Shown here one piece after another: positions 12,725-23,143 of a stretch of 64,000 bases of DNA. Origin of the DNA: Cyanophora paradoxa (Eukaryota > Glaucocystophyceae > Cyanophorales > Cyanophoraceae); contig QPMI01000195.1 of assembly GCA_004431415.1 (NCBI GenBank), positions 124,001 to 188,000 of the forward strand, written 5' to 3'. A model generated the notes under the pieces. It saw nothing but the letters and a program-made list of their open reading frames with translations, was not told the DNA's origin and did not search any database. A program made the position numbers and the translations under genes. The stretch's first letter is position 1. Each line of letters begins with the position of its first letter.

Positions 12725-13850
12725 GCCAGGGGGTCTTGATCTGTTGGAGAGTCCGGAAGCCCCCTCGCACTATAGCTAGCTTCTCCCGCACTGCAACTCT
12801 GGCTGCGCGCGCGGGCTACGTACCCCCCCTCGCACCTCGGTTTAGTATACGATAAAACTTTAGTAGTCAGGCCTCAAAACTTTGGTACTGTAAAGATCCA
12901 GTATACTAAATATTTCCCGGCTTACAGTATAGCTATTAGCTAGTAGTGGGCCGGGCCTACGCGTAGTAGTCGCGTACACATGCACACTGTAAAACACGAA
13001 ATATCCGGCGGAACTTAATACTCGGCACGTTTCAGTATAGCCTTGTGGAGCCAAATATTTGAAACTGCCGGAATTGTGCACATGTATCGCAAAAGAGGGA
13101 TCGATGTACCCGCCGTCTTGGCGGACTGGCTCCACATTTAATTCATGATCAAGATCGGCGCATTTCTGGGGTTTTGCCGAAATGTCACGCTGGAGATTGC
13201 ATGCTTTACAGTAATACTACATAGTACGGTACATATACGTCGTGTATATAGGCGTCTTGATTCAATGATTGCGTAAATTCCCTCAAGTTAGTGGTCACTG
13301 CCGCTCACTTGTAATCATAAAAGGGAATCAAAAGATTGCTTCGAATTCGATCATTGGATTTGAGATCTAGCTTAGGCCCTTAGGGTCCGTAGTTCTAGAT
13401 CTAGGCTAGACGCCGCTAGAGGCGCCGGGGTGACGCCGTGACGGCGGGGTCCGGTCCCCGTCCGGAATGGCGGCGGAATCCCGGCCCCGGCACTGGGCCA
13501 GCAGACTCCCGGAGACTGGGGCGGAGTCCGGCAAATTAAATATTTGTTCAAATTTGTTTTTTAACTTTCCGCCGGCGGCGCCGCCTGAATGAACGGGGCA
13601 TCCGGCGACAAAGAAACTTGGAACGCCTAACTACTGTAAGTCGGGAAATATTTAGTATACTGGATCTTTATAGTACCAAAGTTTTAATTTGAGGCCCGAC
13701 TAGTAGCGGCGACTACTAAAGTTTTATCGTATACTAAACCTGAGGTGCTGGGGGGGGTACGTAGCGCAGCCGTTGATGCAGCGCGGGAGAATTCGAAGCT
13801 AGCTGTAGTGCGAGGTGGCTCCCGGACGCTCCAACAGATCAAGACCCCCT
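12725..13850. mobile_element. Foldback (long inverted repeat) element
   Basis: The left arm (about 12725-12935) and right arm (about 13625-13850) are inverted copies. GGGGGTCTTGATCTGTTGGA at about 12730 is matched in reverse at about 13830-13850, and TTTAGTATACGATAAAACTT at 12841 is matched in reverse at about 13715-13735. The arms are roughly 80-90% alike with small indels. About 690 bp lie between them, including a short minus-strand open frame (12860-13135) with no recognisable function. Termini and target duplications are not clear. Confidence 0.6.
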
Positions 13851-14260
13851 AGGGCCCTAGCGCCGGCCGCCTTCAAGCGCCTTGTCTGTGTACGTAGCTG
13901 TACATGTCCTGTAGGCTGTAGCTCCTTAATTTTTATAATAGTAATGCACCTAATTGTAACAGTTCCGATCATTTCATTTCATTTCTGCATGTAGATTTCT
14001 AGATCTTTCGCTACGTCATCAGTAAATGGGGGGGTGCGGCCCGTGCGGGGGGGCTTGCCCCCCTGCTTGCAATTGTAATTAATGTAAATTTCAGTCCGCG
14101 CGATTCGAATTCAAGCGCCGCCGGCGCCGGCGCCTTACACGTGCACGGCCCCGGCAGACTCCGGCAAATTAAAAATTCGTTCAAATCTGTTTTTTAACTT
14201 TCCAAGTTTCTTTGTCGCCGGATGCCCCGTTCATTCAGGCGGCGCCGCCGGCGCCACCAC
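13535..14260. repeat. Repeated module present in opposite orientations (13570-13622 and 14203-14258)
   Basis: Two direct-repeat heads (GTTTTTTAACTTTCC at 13555 and 14189) are each followed by the same module of about 50 bp, but in opposite orientation. At 13570 it reads CGCCTGAATGAACGGGGCAT in the forward sense. At 14203 it reads AAGTTTCTTTGTCGCCGGAT, the reverse sense of the same module. Partial copies lie near 4640 and 5050. Confidence 0.65.
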
Positions 14261-14264
14261 TGCG

Positions 14265-15050
14265 CATGCCACATATAGCGTACGCCGGCGGGACCGGGCG
14301 GGTGCGCGTACTACGGTAACCGCGGCCGACTCGGCAAGCCGCCAACTTGGCAAAGCCGGCATTATGCCATGACCATGCCGGCATATGCATGGCTTAGGAT
14401 GGCTAGCCGCCAACTTGGCAAGTTGCCGGCATACGTATACCTGCCGGCATGAAGGCATGCGCATAGCCTGCGCTGCAGCTGTACTAGTACTGCCGCTACT
14501 ACTGCGGTACTATACGGTCACGGGTACCCGGCTGAAGTTCGGCTTGCGAACAATCATTGAATTGCAAGCCGGCGCCCAGAGTGCACGTGAGATCGAGACA
14601 AGCCCTCGAGCTCCTCCCCGGGCCCGGCCGCGGCCGGGACCATGGCAGGGGGCCAGGGGGGATACCGGTCTGGCATAGTCGGCATGAAGGCTCTGGCTGC
14701 ATCCGGCAGAGCCCGACCGGCGGCCGGCATGTCAAGCCAAAAGCCGGAATTATGGCATCAGGGTCCAAGCCAAGGCACTGCGGCATGTCGGCCGGGCGCC
14801 GGCCCGGCCGCGGCGGCCGGCCGGCATGGCCTATAGCTACAGCCTATAGCTACAAGCAGGGGGGGCTCCGCCCCCTCCCCCCCCCCCCCCCCCCCCCCCG
14901 CACCCCCCCGGCAGCTATGTCGACGTCAGCCGGCTACTAGGCTATGTGCTAGTTGCCATACCGGACGTACCCCCCGTGAAGTAGGGGTGAGATGAATTAA
15001 TGGACCCGCACTAACACCGCGCAAGACGTCGGGCCGGGGGGGCCGGCGCC
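14265..15050. other. No supportable gene; GC-rich palindromic spacer with a C run
   Basis: This spacer contains repeated GCCGCCAACTTGGCAA motifs (about 14335-14425), a C run at about 14877-14899 and many CCGGC-type palindromes. The open frames here are compositional. Confidence 0.5.
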
Positions 15051-15402
15051 CCTTCTAGCCCCTGGTATTTTTAGTGCGGCATAATGACCCGGTCCTGGGA
15101 CCCTCGATCACGACTTCCGGGGGAGCCCCTTCCCTCGGAGAGGGGGGAAAGAAGCGAGCAAGCGAGCCGGCGACGCCGGATTCGTGCACTACGCTAGCGC
15201 TCCCGGCTGCGCTAGTAGCGCGCTTGCAGCCGGCAGCGGGCGAGCTGGTGCGGCGGTGGGGCGAGATCAAATCGGGAGCGACTCGCCATGGGGGGGTACA
15301 GCCAGCCGCTGGCGCGGGGGCCCCGGCGGGCGCCCTTAAAGAGATCCCGGGAGCGGCTCGAGGGTCGGGGATGGCAGAGGGGCGCACGGGAACGCCCGTG
15401 GG

Positions 15403-16885
15403 ATGTTCTCCGTGGTGACAGACACCTACGAGAGGGCCGAGTTCCAGGGGCCCTACGGGTGGACGGGCCTGGTCGTGCTCCGCACGGACGCGGGGCCGAG
15501 CGTCTGCGTACCCGAGCTCAGGCGCCTCATCGCGTTCACGGGGGGCGACGCGCGCCTCGGGGAGACCTTTGGGGTCCCGACGCGGCCGCTGCGGGATGAG
15601 AACACGATCCTCCTCCTGGAGCACCTCGCCGCCCTCCCCCGCAAGCACTACGACGCGCAGGAGCGCCCGCCGCACGTCCTCGCGCTGCGCTACGTCGAGA
15701 CGGTCATAGGCAACTCGTGGGAGCGCTCGCAGGACGCGCGCATGCCCCGGGCGGCGGCGGAGCTCTATGCGGCGCTCGAGAGGAGAAAGCAGGGCGCCTT
15801 GCAGCGGCTCGAGATGCAGTTGATTCGGACCGCCGGCGATCGGCTCCTGGCCGTCCGCGCGCGGCGGATCGAGACGCCGGAGCTGCAGTGGTGGATCCCG
15901 CTCGCGAGCCTCGCCGAGGCGGCGTACGGCGACTCGCGCAGCACGAACTGCGTGCGCCAGGAGATCGTCAGGAAGCACCCCGACCTCGCGGTGGGCGGGC
16001 CGCACCGGTTCGAGGCGAGCACGCGGACGGTGGGGCGCGACGTGGCGACGTACCGCTCCGCGCGCCGCTGGGCGTTTATCAGCGCGCTGGGGTGCGAAAA
16101 GGTGCTGGCGGGGCTGCTGGCTCGCCGCCGAGTTTAAACGAGCGCGGACGACCCCGCGACGCTCGACTCGGCCCCGTCGCTGCCGCTCGCCCCAACCCCG
16201 CGCGTCTCCATCTTCGGACGCAAGACCTGGCTAAAGGTGAGCGGGGCCTCGGGGCGGTGGGGGGTAGGGAGGCGGGGAGGGGGGGGGAGGGGGGGGGTAC
16301 CGACCAGGCCGCAGGACGCCGAGATCGCCAACGTCCTCTCGCTCCTGCTCCTCCGGGCGCACGCGGGGGACAAGGTCAGGGCGCTGTACCCCATGCACGT
16401 CGAGATTCTCGCCTCGCTCCTCCGGCGGTACGCGCGCGCCGACGAGGCCAGGCGCGCGTGGGGAGCCCTTGGCGCAGCGGAGAGGGGCGCCTGCGTCCTC
16501 TGCCCCGTCAGCGTGGGCAACCTGCGGCGCGGCGGGGAGCGCACAAAGGGATGGGCCTCGGGCGGCCACTGGACCCTCCTCGCCGTCGACGGGAGCGCAA
16601 AGCGCGTGGGGTACTGGGACTCGCTCGGCGCGGACCCCGAGCCGAAGCTGCAGCACGCGGCGATGGCGGCCTTTCCGCGCTTCCCGTTCGTCGTCCAGAC
16701 GGGCGGCCGCCTGCAGGTGGGGGACGGGTATCAGTGTGCGCCCGCCCGCCCGCCTCCCCTGGCCCCCTCCCCCGCGCGCCCGCGCCCCCCTTCACCTCAC
16801 CGACGCCGCCGCCGCCACAGGCGGGCCGTGGACCCTCTGGTTCGCCGAGGTGAAGACGCAAGAGGTGCTCACGGGCTTCCCCTAG
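15403..16885 (+). CDS. Ulp1-type (C48-like) cysteine protease gene of a putative mobile element
   Basis: An open frame from MFSVVTDTYERAEF (15403) runs to a TAA at 16135-16137. In the same frame the next residues, ADDPATLDSAPSLPLAPTPR, continue to RKTWLK at a GT donor (intron 16237-16314, gtgagc to gcag). The exon 16315-16735 encodes DAEIANVLSLLLLRAHAGD and the protease core, with GGHWTLLAVDG (His), YWDSLGA (Asp) and GDGYQ (Gln). A second intron (16736-16820) splits the Cys codon; splicing gives QCGPWTLWFAEV, the catalytic Cys of Ulp1/SENP-like folds, and ends at TAG 16883. Known members cleave SUMO-like or viral polyprotein substrates. Whether the first open frame and the protease are one protein depends on an undetected intron; otherwise the TAA is a disabling mutation. 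It is followed closely by the recombinase reading frame. Confidence 0.7.
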
Positions 16886-16923
16886 TCCGACGAGATCGAG
16901 CCTCGGAGAGTGGTTGCCTCTCG

Positions 16924-18557
16924 TACGTGTACCCTGGCGAGGCGATCTCGTCGGCGATCGCGGCGGAGAACGGGCGGTTCATCGCGGAGAAGCGCGAGGC
17001 GTACCGGACGATGCTGGAGAGCGGCGTCGTCGACCAGGCCGTGGCGCTCTTCGACGAAGACTCGCTGCCGGACGCGGAGCGCGTCGTCCTCCCCGCCGTC
17101 CCCGCCACGGCCGCCGCGGCCGCCGCCGCCGCCACCACCACCAAGTCCGTTCGAAAGGCCGGCAAGGCCGCGGCCGCGGCGGCGGCGGGGGGGCCCTCCA
17201 TCACCGTCCTCTCCTCGTCCTCGTCCTCGCCGTCCTCCGAGGACGGGGAAGAATCCGAGGGGCGCGCCGACGGGGACGGGGCCGACGCGCCGGCGGGGAC
17301 AGAGGAGGCCCTCGCCGAAGAGGTGCACGAAGATGGGGAGCCGGGGGCCGAGCGGCTCGCGCCCTACGCCCTGCGCGAGTCGGAAATGTCACGGGAGCTG
17401 AGGAACCAGCTCGCGGCGTTTCAGACGTGGCGCACCTCGGCCCTCAACCCCGACCGCCAGGGCGGCGCCGCCGAGCGCTCGACGGTCCTCGTCAACGACG
17501 TCGGCACGATCTTCCGCCTGCTGGGGTACGTCAAGGAGCGCGAGAGGGTCGGGCCGCTCACGATGGACCTCTTCGCGCGCACCGATTTCGTGGAGATCTA
17601 CGTCCGCTTCCTCGGCTACCTCCGCTCCGAGCGCAGGCTCGCGGCCGGCACCCTCGCGGGGTACACGCAGAGCGTGATGCAGGCCTACGCGTTCGTTCAC
17701 AGCCGAACCGCCGGGGCCGAGGCGGGGGCCGATCGAGAGGGTCCGCACGCCCGCCCGCTCCGAAACCTGAAGACGCAGTTGGAGAAGGAGAAGAAGCAGC
17801 AGCGGGGGTGGAAGAAGCGCGGACCGAACTGGGTCTCGTTCGAGGCCGTCCTCTCGGCGCGGCGCGAGGCCCTCGAGGCGTTCGAGGCGGCGCCGCTCGA
17901 GCGGGACAGGGCCCTCGCCCTCCGCGAGGCCGTGCTCATCGGGTTCCTGAGCATCACGCCGGCCCGCGTGGGGGTCGTGCGGCGCCTGCAGATCGGTCAG
18001 ACGCTGCGGCGCGACGGCGGCGCGTGGGCGATCTCGCTCACCGAGATGCGGCACGAGACGGGGGAGCTGGTGTCGAAGACGGCCAAGTCGCACGGCGCGA
18101 TCACGGTCCCCATCGCCGGCCCGCTCCAGGCCCCCTTCGAGACCTACGTGGAGCGCTACCGGGCGCGCCGACGAGGGCTGGCTCTTCGCCTCGAGCAACG
18201 GCACCTGCCTCTCGGAGAGCGGGTGGGCCGTCTTCGTGCGCAGGGTGATGCTCAAGTACGTGGGCCTCCCGATCACTGCGAAGACGATGCGGGCGATCAT
18301 CACGACGCACGTGCGGGAGCAGGCGGCCGCGAACCTGATCGAGAACGAGACGGCGGCGGCCGTCGTCGAGGGGGTCGCCCGCCTCCTCGCCCACACGCCC
18401 CAGACGGCGACCCTGCACTACGATTACGGGGCGCGCCAGCGCTCGGCGGCGAGCGCCGTGGCCTACCTCGAGCGCCTCGCCCTCCAGCACGAGGCGCGGT
18501 CCAGAGGTTCGGCGTCGAGCCCCGCGGGCCTCCCGGGCGCCTCGTCGTCGTCGCCGC
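16924..18557 (+). CDS. Tyrosine recombinase (phage-integrase-like), C-terminus split by LINE insertion
   Basis: The frame SYVYPGEAISSAIAAENGRF runs through an Ala- and Ser/Glu-rich linker (17100-17340) into an alpha-helical core-binding region (TIFRLLGYVKERERVGPLTM, about 17510). The catalytic domain follows: GFLSITPARVGVVRRLQIG with the first Arg near 17960, KTAKSHGAITVPIA with the beta-hairpin Lys near 18090, TAKTMRAIITTHV with the second Arg near 18290, and LLAHTPQTATLHYDYG with His and the nucleophile Tyr near 18420. Lys replaces the usual His in the HxxR box. A +1 frame change near 18157-18168 separates the first and second halves of the catalytic domain, so the copy is probably inactive unless this is an assembly error. 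The start and the link to the upstream protease are unclear. It could represent a Crypton-like or viral-type recombinase. Confidence 0.75.
18541..18557. repeat. Target-site duplication, left copy, of LINE 18558-22006
   Basis: CTCGTCGTCGTCGCCGC here is repeated exactly at 22007-22023. It lies directly against a T7 run, which is the poly-A tail of the minus-strand element. Confidence 0.85.
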
Positions 18558-18580
18558 TTTTTTTGCAAAAGTGGACGTCG

Positions 18581-18610
18581 CATTGATACACCACGGCACA
18601 TGTATCAATG
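18581..18610 (-). promoter_or_regulatory. Perfect 3' stem-loop of the LINE
   Basis: CATTGATACA and TGTATCAATG are exact inverted copies around a 10-nt loop, 17 bp inside the A tail. In stringent-type LINEs such 3' stem-loops are recognised by the element's reverse transcriptase; this role is inferred here. Confidence 0.6.
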
Positions 18611-18879
18611 TTCTACGTGACGTGCCCTTCCGACCGGTCATCTATCTAGCCGAGGGTGCTAGCTAGGTGCCGGCCATGGGTCGCTCAATATGGGAGGTTC
18701 GCCTGAGTGGGGGAGCCATGGTTTTCGGTGATAGCCGTAACCAGACCCACGCGCCCACCCCTTGATCAACTCCTCCATCCCTCATGAGCCCTGGAAGTGA
18801 AATGTCTCGCAGTCCGCCGCCCTCCCTTGCCGCCGCTCCGCCACGCCTCCTCCTCCCCACTCCGCCTCCTCCCTCCTCC

Positions 18880-21800
18880 TCACCTGCGCCCCAGGACCCC
18901 GATTAATCGGTGTCCCGTTTTGTCGAGGTGAAGAAGGTGGTAGGAGGAAGAAATGAGGAAGGAGAGGGAGTGGGCGGAGGCAGCAGCTTGGGGCGGGCAG
19001 CGGATGCGGGGCAAGGCAGGGAGAGGTGCCGGGACAGCAGTGTGGAGTGAGCGTGGGCATTGGCAGGCGGCGCAGAGAGCTGGGAGTGCGGAGACGAGGC
19101 GGGCCGCGAGGGGTCGGGAGGGGTCGACCGGGTTAGAGGGGGGGGGCGAGGCCAGGGGGGTGGCCGAAGCCATGGGGTTGGCCGAAGCCAGAGGGGTGGC
19201 CGAAGCCGATGGGGTGGCCGAAGCCAAAGGGGGGGCCGAGGCCATTGGGGGGGCCGAAGCCATAGGGGTGGCCGGAGCCAGCGGGGGGTCTGACACTTGA
19301 GGGCCGGTTGGGGTCGGGGGGGAGACCGTAGGGGGCCGAGGGGCAGCGTCTGGCGAGGTCCCGAGCAGGGGGGTCAGCTGAAGCGAGGGGGGGGAGGGGG
19401 AGTTGGCTGCTTGCAGCGTCGTAAGTGGTTTGTACACTCCGGGTGCAAAGAGGGACGTGATTGTGGGTTGCCCCGTGGGTATCGGCACCGTTCGCGCTTT
19501 TTTGGTCATGCGCCTGGGAGTCTTGCGGCCGGTTGCCTTTCTTTTTTCCGTAGGTACTGGCCGGGCGGGTGTAGAGGCGGGAGGGGGAGGGGTCGCGGGG
19601 CGCGGGCATATGGGTGCCGGGGCGGAGGGGGTATCGGCTGTCCGTTTACGTGAGGCAGGCGACGGGCGTGTTCGTTTTGGGGGAGGGGCCAGGGGGGGCC
19701 CCGGAGCGGGGCGTTTGGAGGGTTGGGTAGTGTTCGTAGGACCCGCGGGCGAAGCGGGCAGGATGCCAGTGTCGGAGTTCTCGTGTGACTGTCGTGCTGG
19801 GGGTACCGCAGGTGGGGAGGCAGGGCAGGAGGTGATCTCAGGGCGGGCGGGGCATTTTCCCCGTCTGGCGTCGGAGTGGGCCTGGAGGGCAGATGCAGAG
19901 GCGAACCGAGTGCCGCAGGTGCAGGAGAAGTCAGACGTCCCGGCGGCGGGTCCTGCATCGGGCAGCTGGGGGAGGGGGGGCCTGGGTGAGGGGGCGACGG
20001 GGAGTCGTGCAATTGCTTGGCGGAAGTTTTCCAAGAGAATCCATGGTTGGCCTTCCGAGCCCAAGTCGCAGCAGAAGTCGGTGATGGAGATGGTATCATG
20101 GAGGGAGGGGGCGGGGGAGGGCGGGGGGAGGGGGGACTGGGCGGCTGCACTAGAGGCGAGCGGGAGGGTTTGGAGTCTGCATGTTTGCGGTACCGACGTT
20201 TGGTTCTGTCATTGATGCCGTGTCGGAGCTCCCAGGCGTGGTTGCGGGCGCAGCGGTCTCTCCAGATCGCACGGAGGTGTTGGTCGAGGAGCAGCGCTAG
20301 GTCTTTTTGGATTGACGATGAGGTGGTCTTGTTGATGCCCAGAGCTGTGCAGAGGGCAGGCAGTCCTGCCGGGGTACCGAGGCGCAGGAGAGCGAGGGCG
20401 GGGAAGGGAAGCATGTCAGCCAGGGCCGGGCTGAGTTTTTTCCATAGTGTATCGGCGAGGCCGGGGGGGCGGAAGAGAGCCGGATTTGCGGTGGGGGAGA
20501 GAAGGGCGGAATGGAGGGGAGAGGCGGGGTCAGGAGAAACGAGGCGGAGGAAGGGGAAGAGTTGAAAGATGGTATCGTCGTGGCCTAGTGGTTTGGGCGA
20601 GTGGCGGAGAACCCGGGTACGGAGGAAAGTCACGAGTGCGTCCTGGAAAGCTTGGAGAAGGAGGCGAGCGGCGGGGCAAGTGAATATGTGGACGAAGTCT
20701 TCGGGGGGGTGGGTTGTGGGGTCGGGCGGTCCGGGGTCTGCGGCCACCGGTGGGGGAAGGGGCGAGGGGAGCCCGGGGGGTGCATGTGGCAGGGGCGGGG
20801 AGGGGGGGGTGGGAAGCAGCATCTTCGGGATGGGGGCAGGGGTGGGAGGGAGGTGACAGAAGGGCAGTGGGCGGTGCCGTCGGGGAAGAGAGGGCCGTAG
20901 AGGTCAGGGTCGTGGAGGAGGCGGATGGTGAGGAGGGAAGGCTTCCAAGCATGCATTGGAATCTGACTTTGCGGAGGTGGTCGCCTGTGGGGGTGCGGCG
21001 GTCCGGTGGCTTGTCGGACACTAGGGAGAGGGCTGGAGCGAGGGTAACATGGGGGTTGCTGAGGATGGCCCCCGCGTTGCGAAGTTGGCGCCAGTCAAGG
21101 TATTGGGAGAGGGAGGCTTCGGCTAGGAAGTGAGGGCGGGGGTCCCCCTCGACGCGGTACGCATGGAGTCTGCCTCGGTAGGGCTCGGCCCCGGGGACTG
21201 GGCCGTGGGATAGTGGGGGCGGGAGGCCAACACGGATGAGGAAGCATTTGAAACTGTGGGGAATGAAAAGAAGGGCGGAGAGAGGGGCGTCGGGGGCTGT
21301 TTTAGCAAGCTTGTCAACGGCGTCATTGTGGCGGTTGTCAGGGGTGTAGGCTGGGTTCGGGATACGATTCTTAGCCGGGGTGCGGGCCGCCTCTTTCTGT
21401 GCGGCTGTTTTGGATGTTTTGGCGGACCGTGGTTGTGGCAGGGTGGCTTCACGGTGAGCGGCTTCAGTTAGGATGGACGCCGCTTCGAGTGGGGTAGCGT
21501 GGGACGGCCGGAAGAGACGGCGCGCTGTGGCGGAGGCTTCGTTGCGAGCCAGGTCGGCGAGCTGAGAGGCGAGTTCTTGGGCGTAGCGGGCGCCGGGAGG
21601 GAGGGGGGTGGCGGGCCCTTCGGGGCGGGGCGGGGGAGACTCAAGCACAGTTGGGGAGCGCGGGAGGGCTGGATGGTTGGGAGAGGATGGTGGGGAGTCG
21701 AGGGTAGGGAGGGTGCCGCCGGTGGAGACTGGGGGGCGGCGCGGCGGATGGGTACGCCCGGGGAAGGTCGGCGGGGGCCGGAGGGCCGGGAGGGTTGGGC

Positions 21801-22000
21801 TGCAGCATAGGGGGTCAAGGGTGACGGACCCGTAGCAGAGGCTGAGGGCAATATATTCACGGTATCTGCGGAGCGCTGCAGCGTCGGCCTGAATGTAGGC
21901 TGGGGGGCGGGGCAGGTCCGACGGGGTAAGTGCTGAGGAGCGACTGAGTAGGTCAGCTGTGAGGAGGAGGAGTGGACCGCAGGCCGTGCTGTTTGGGGGC
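18880..22000 (-). pseudogene. LINE ORF2 remnant: RNase H tail, Cys-containing region, C2H2-like finger and PIP-box-like motif
   Basis: Read on the minus strand from 22000, a Pro-rich part leads to NPAYTPDNRHNDAVDKLAKT (about 21340-21300), which fits the last conserved Asp block of LINE RNase H domains. It continues through a conserved C-terminal part with HIFTCPAARLLLQAFQDALV (about 20700-20640) and LRAIWRDRCARNHAWELRHG (about 20270-20215). Frames change near 20850 and 20060. The last frame (20064-18880) has CTCGTRFASASALQAHSDAR, a C2H2-like finger (about 19920-19860), a basic stretch, and GQPTITSLFAPG (about 19473-19440), which fits a PCNA-interacting PIP box (QxxIxxLF). A decapeptide-like PLASATP/PMASAPP repeat follows (about 19290-19150). 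The shifts indicate a dead copy. Confidence 0.6.
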
Positions 22001-22006
22001 TGGAAA

Positions 22007-22023
22007 CTCGTCGTCGTCGCCGC
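22007..22023. repeat. Target-site duplication, right copy, of LINE
   Basis: This is an exact copy of 18541-18557. Downstream the plus-strand coding of the interrupted unit resumes. Confidence 0.85.
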
Positions 22024-23143
22024 CCCCCCCGCCGCCGCTGCCGCCACCGCCGCCCTCCCTCCCCCTGGAGGCCCTTCCCCCGCGCAGCACCCTCCTCCTC
22101 TTCCTCCTCCTCGCGATCCGCGCGCGCAGAGGGCCCGGCGCCGTCGCCCACCGTTGCCGCGCGGCCGTCCCGCGGCGCGGCCGCCGGGGAGAAGGAGAGC
22201 GGGGCGAGGGCCGGGCCGGGGAGCGCCGGGAGCTCGGGGTCGGGCCGGGCCGCCCAGGAGAGCACCGAGACGAGTTCGGGGTCGCAAGAGGAGGAGGCGG
22301 AAGAGGAGGAGGAGGAGGAGGAGGAAGAGGAGGAGGGGGAGGAGAGCGGGTCGTCCGCCGAGCGGCCCCGGAAACCGAAGCGCTTCCACTGGCAGCGGCG
22401 CCGCCTCGACCCGGGGGACCAGATGGAGCTGGACCTCGCCCGGGGCGAGGGCCGCTACTGCGAGACCTGCAAGCGGGTAAGGAACTCCCCACCCGCGACC
22501 CCCCAAGCACGCGTGCCGCGCACCCTCACCGACTGTAGATCTTCCAGACGGCTCCGGCGGGAGCTGTTCCGGCGGGGCGAGCCGCACGCGGGCGAGGCGG
22601 GGAGGGGGCGCGGGGCACGGGCGAGGGCACGGGCGGGGTGCGGGGTCGTCCGCGGCCCTCCCCGCCCCCGTGCACGTCGCGCAGCCGGCTTCCGAGGGGC
22701 CCCCGCCTCCAACCTGGCACCTTCGGTGGGTCAGCGCGAGCCCGTACCCCCCCGGGCAGGTCGCGGCGGCGATGGCGACGCACTCGACGGACCCGCTCCC
22801 GCGGACGGTCTTTGCTCGGCTCGTCCAGACCGTGCGCCTCCCCAGCGGCAAGTTCGAGTCCCGCTGGGTCGTGCTGCGGCGCTTCGGGGCCTTCTGGACG
22901 CCGGGCTCCGAGGGCAGCGGGCGCGAGTGGAGGGGGGTACGGGCGCTCGCGCCCGTCGACTACGACGCGAGAAACGGGAGCGTGGACATCAGGACGCCCG
23001 CCGCTCGCATCTCCGACCTCCTCGGGCTCGGCTCCGGCACGCGGGCGCCGTCGCCGCCGCCTCCGCGGTCCGGGGAGGGAGCCTGGGGCGAGGGAGGGGC
23101 CTTTCGGCCGCGGGGCCGGCCCCGGAAGCGCCCGGGTACCTGA
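22024..23143 (+). CDS. Acidic/basic protein exons downstream of the recombinase, function unknown
   Basis: After the LINE the plus strand encodes a Ser/Ala-rich stretch, a run of about 17 Glu/Gly (22280-22345), then RPRKPKRFHWQRRRLDPGDQ and GEGRYCETCKR ending at a GTAAGG donor (22477). The acceptor TGTAG at 22538 gives IFQTAPAGA. A second intron is inferred to end at GGGCAG (about 22760), giving VAAAMATHSTDPLPRTVFAR and LPSGKFESRWVVLRRFGAFW, a coherent alpha/beta-looking domain that ends before a stop near 23144. It shares strand and composition with the protease and recombinase. A C run at 22022-22030 shifts the frame between the recombinase tail and this part. It may be the recombinase C-terminus or a separate DNA-binding protein; I do not recognise the family. 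Confidence 0.5.

Larger units (their letters stand above)
18558..22006 (-). mobile_element. 5'-truncated LINE (non-LTR retrotransposon) insertion
   Basis: The insertion is bounded by a perfect 17-bp target duplication. It ends on its 3' side in a T7 run (18558-18564, a poly-A tail on the minus strand), with a perfect 10-bp stem and 10-nt loop just inside (18581-18610). The minus-strand coding content is the RNase H end and C-terminal region of a LINE ORF2. Reverse transcriptase and endonuclease are absent, the usual result of incomplete reverse transcription. It interrupts the tyrosine recombinase unit. Confidence 0.85.

Noticed and set aside
15055-16005. 316-codon minus-strand frame opposite the protease gene
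   Set aside because: The plus strand has the coherent Ulp1-associated coding sequence and introns. The antisense frame is an Arg/Pro-rich shadow.
15717-16853. 378-codon plus-strand frame overlapping the protease
   Set aside because: Its Gly/Arg/Ala-rich sequence lacks the protease motifs that the spliced frame 1 and 2 model gives.
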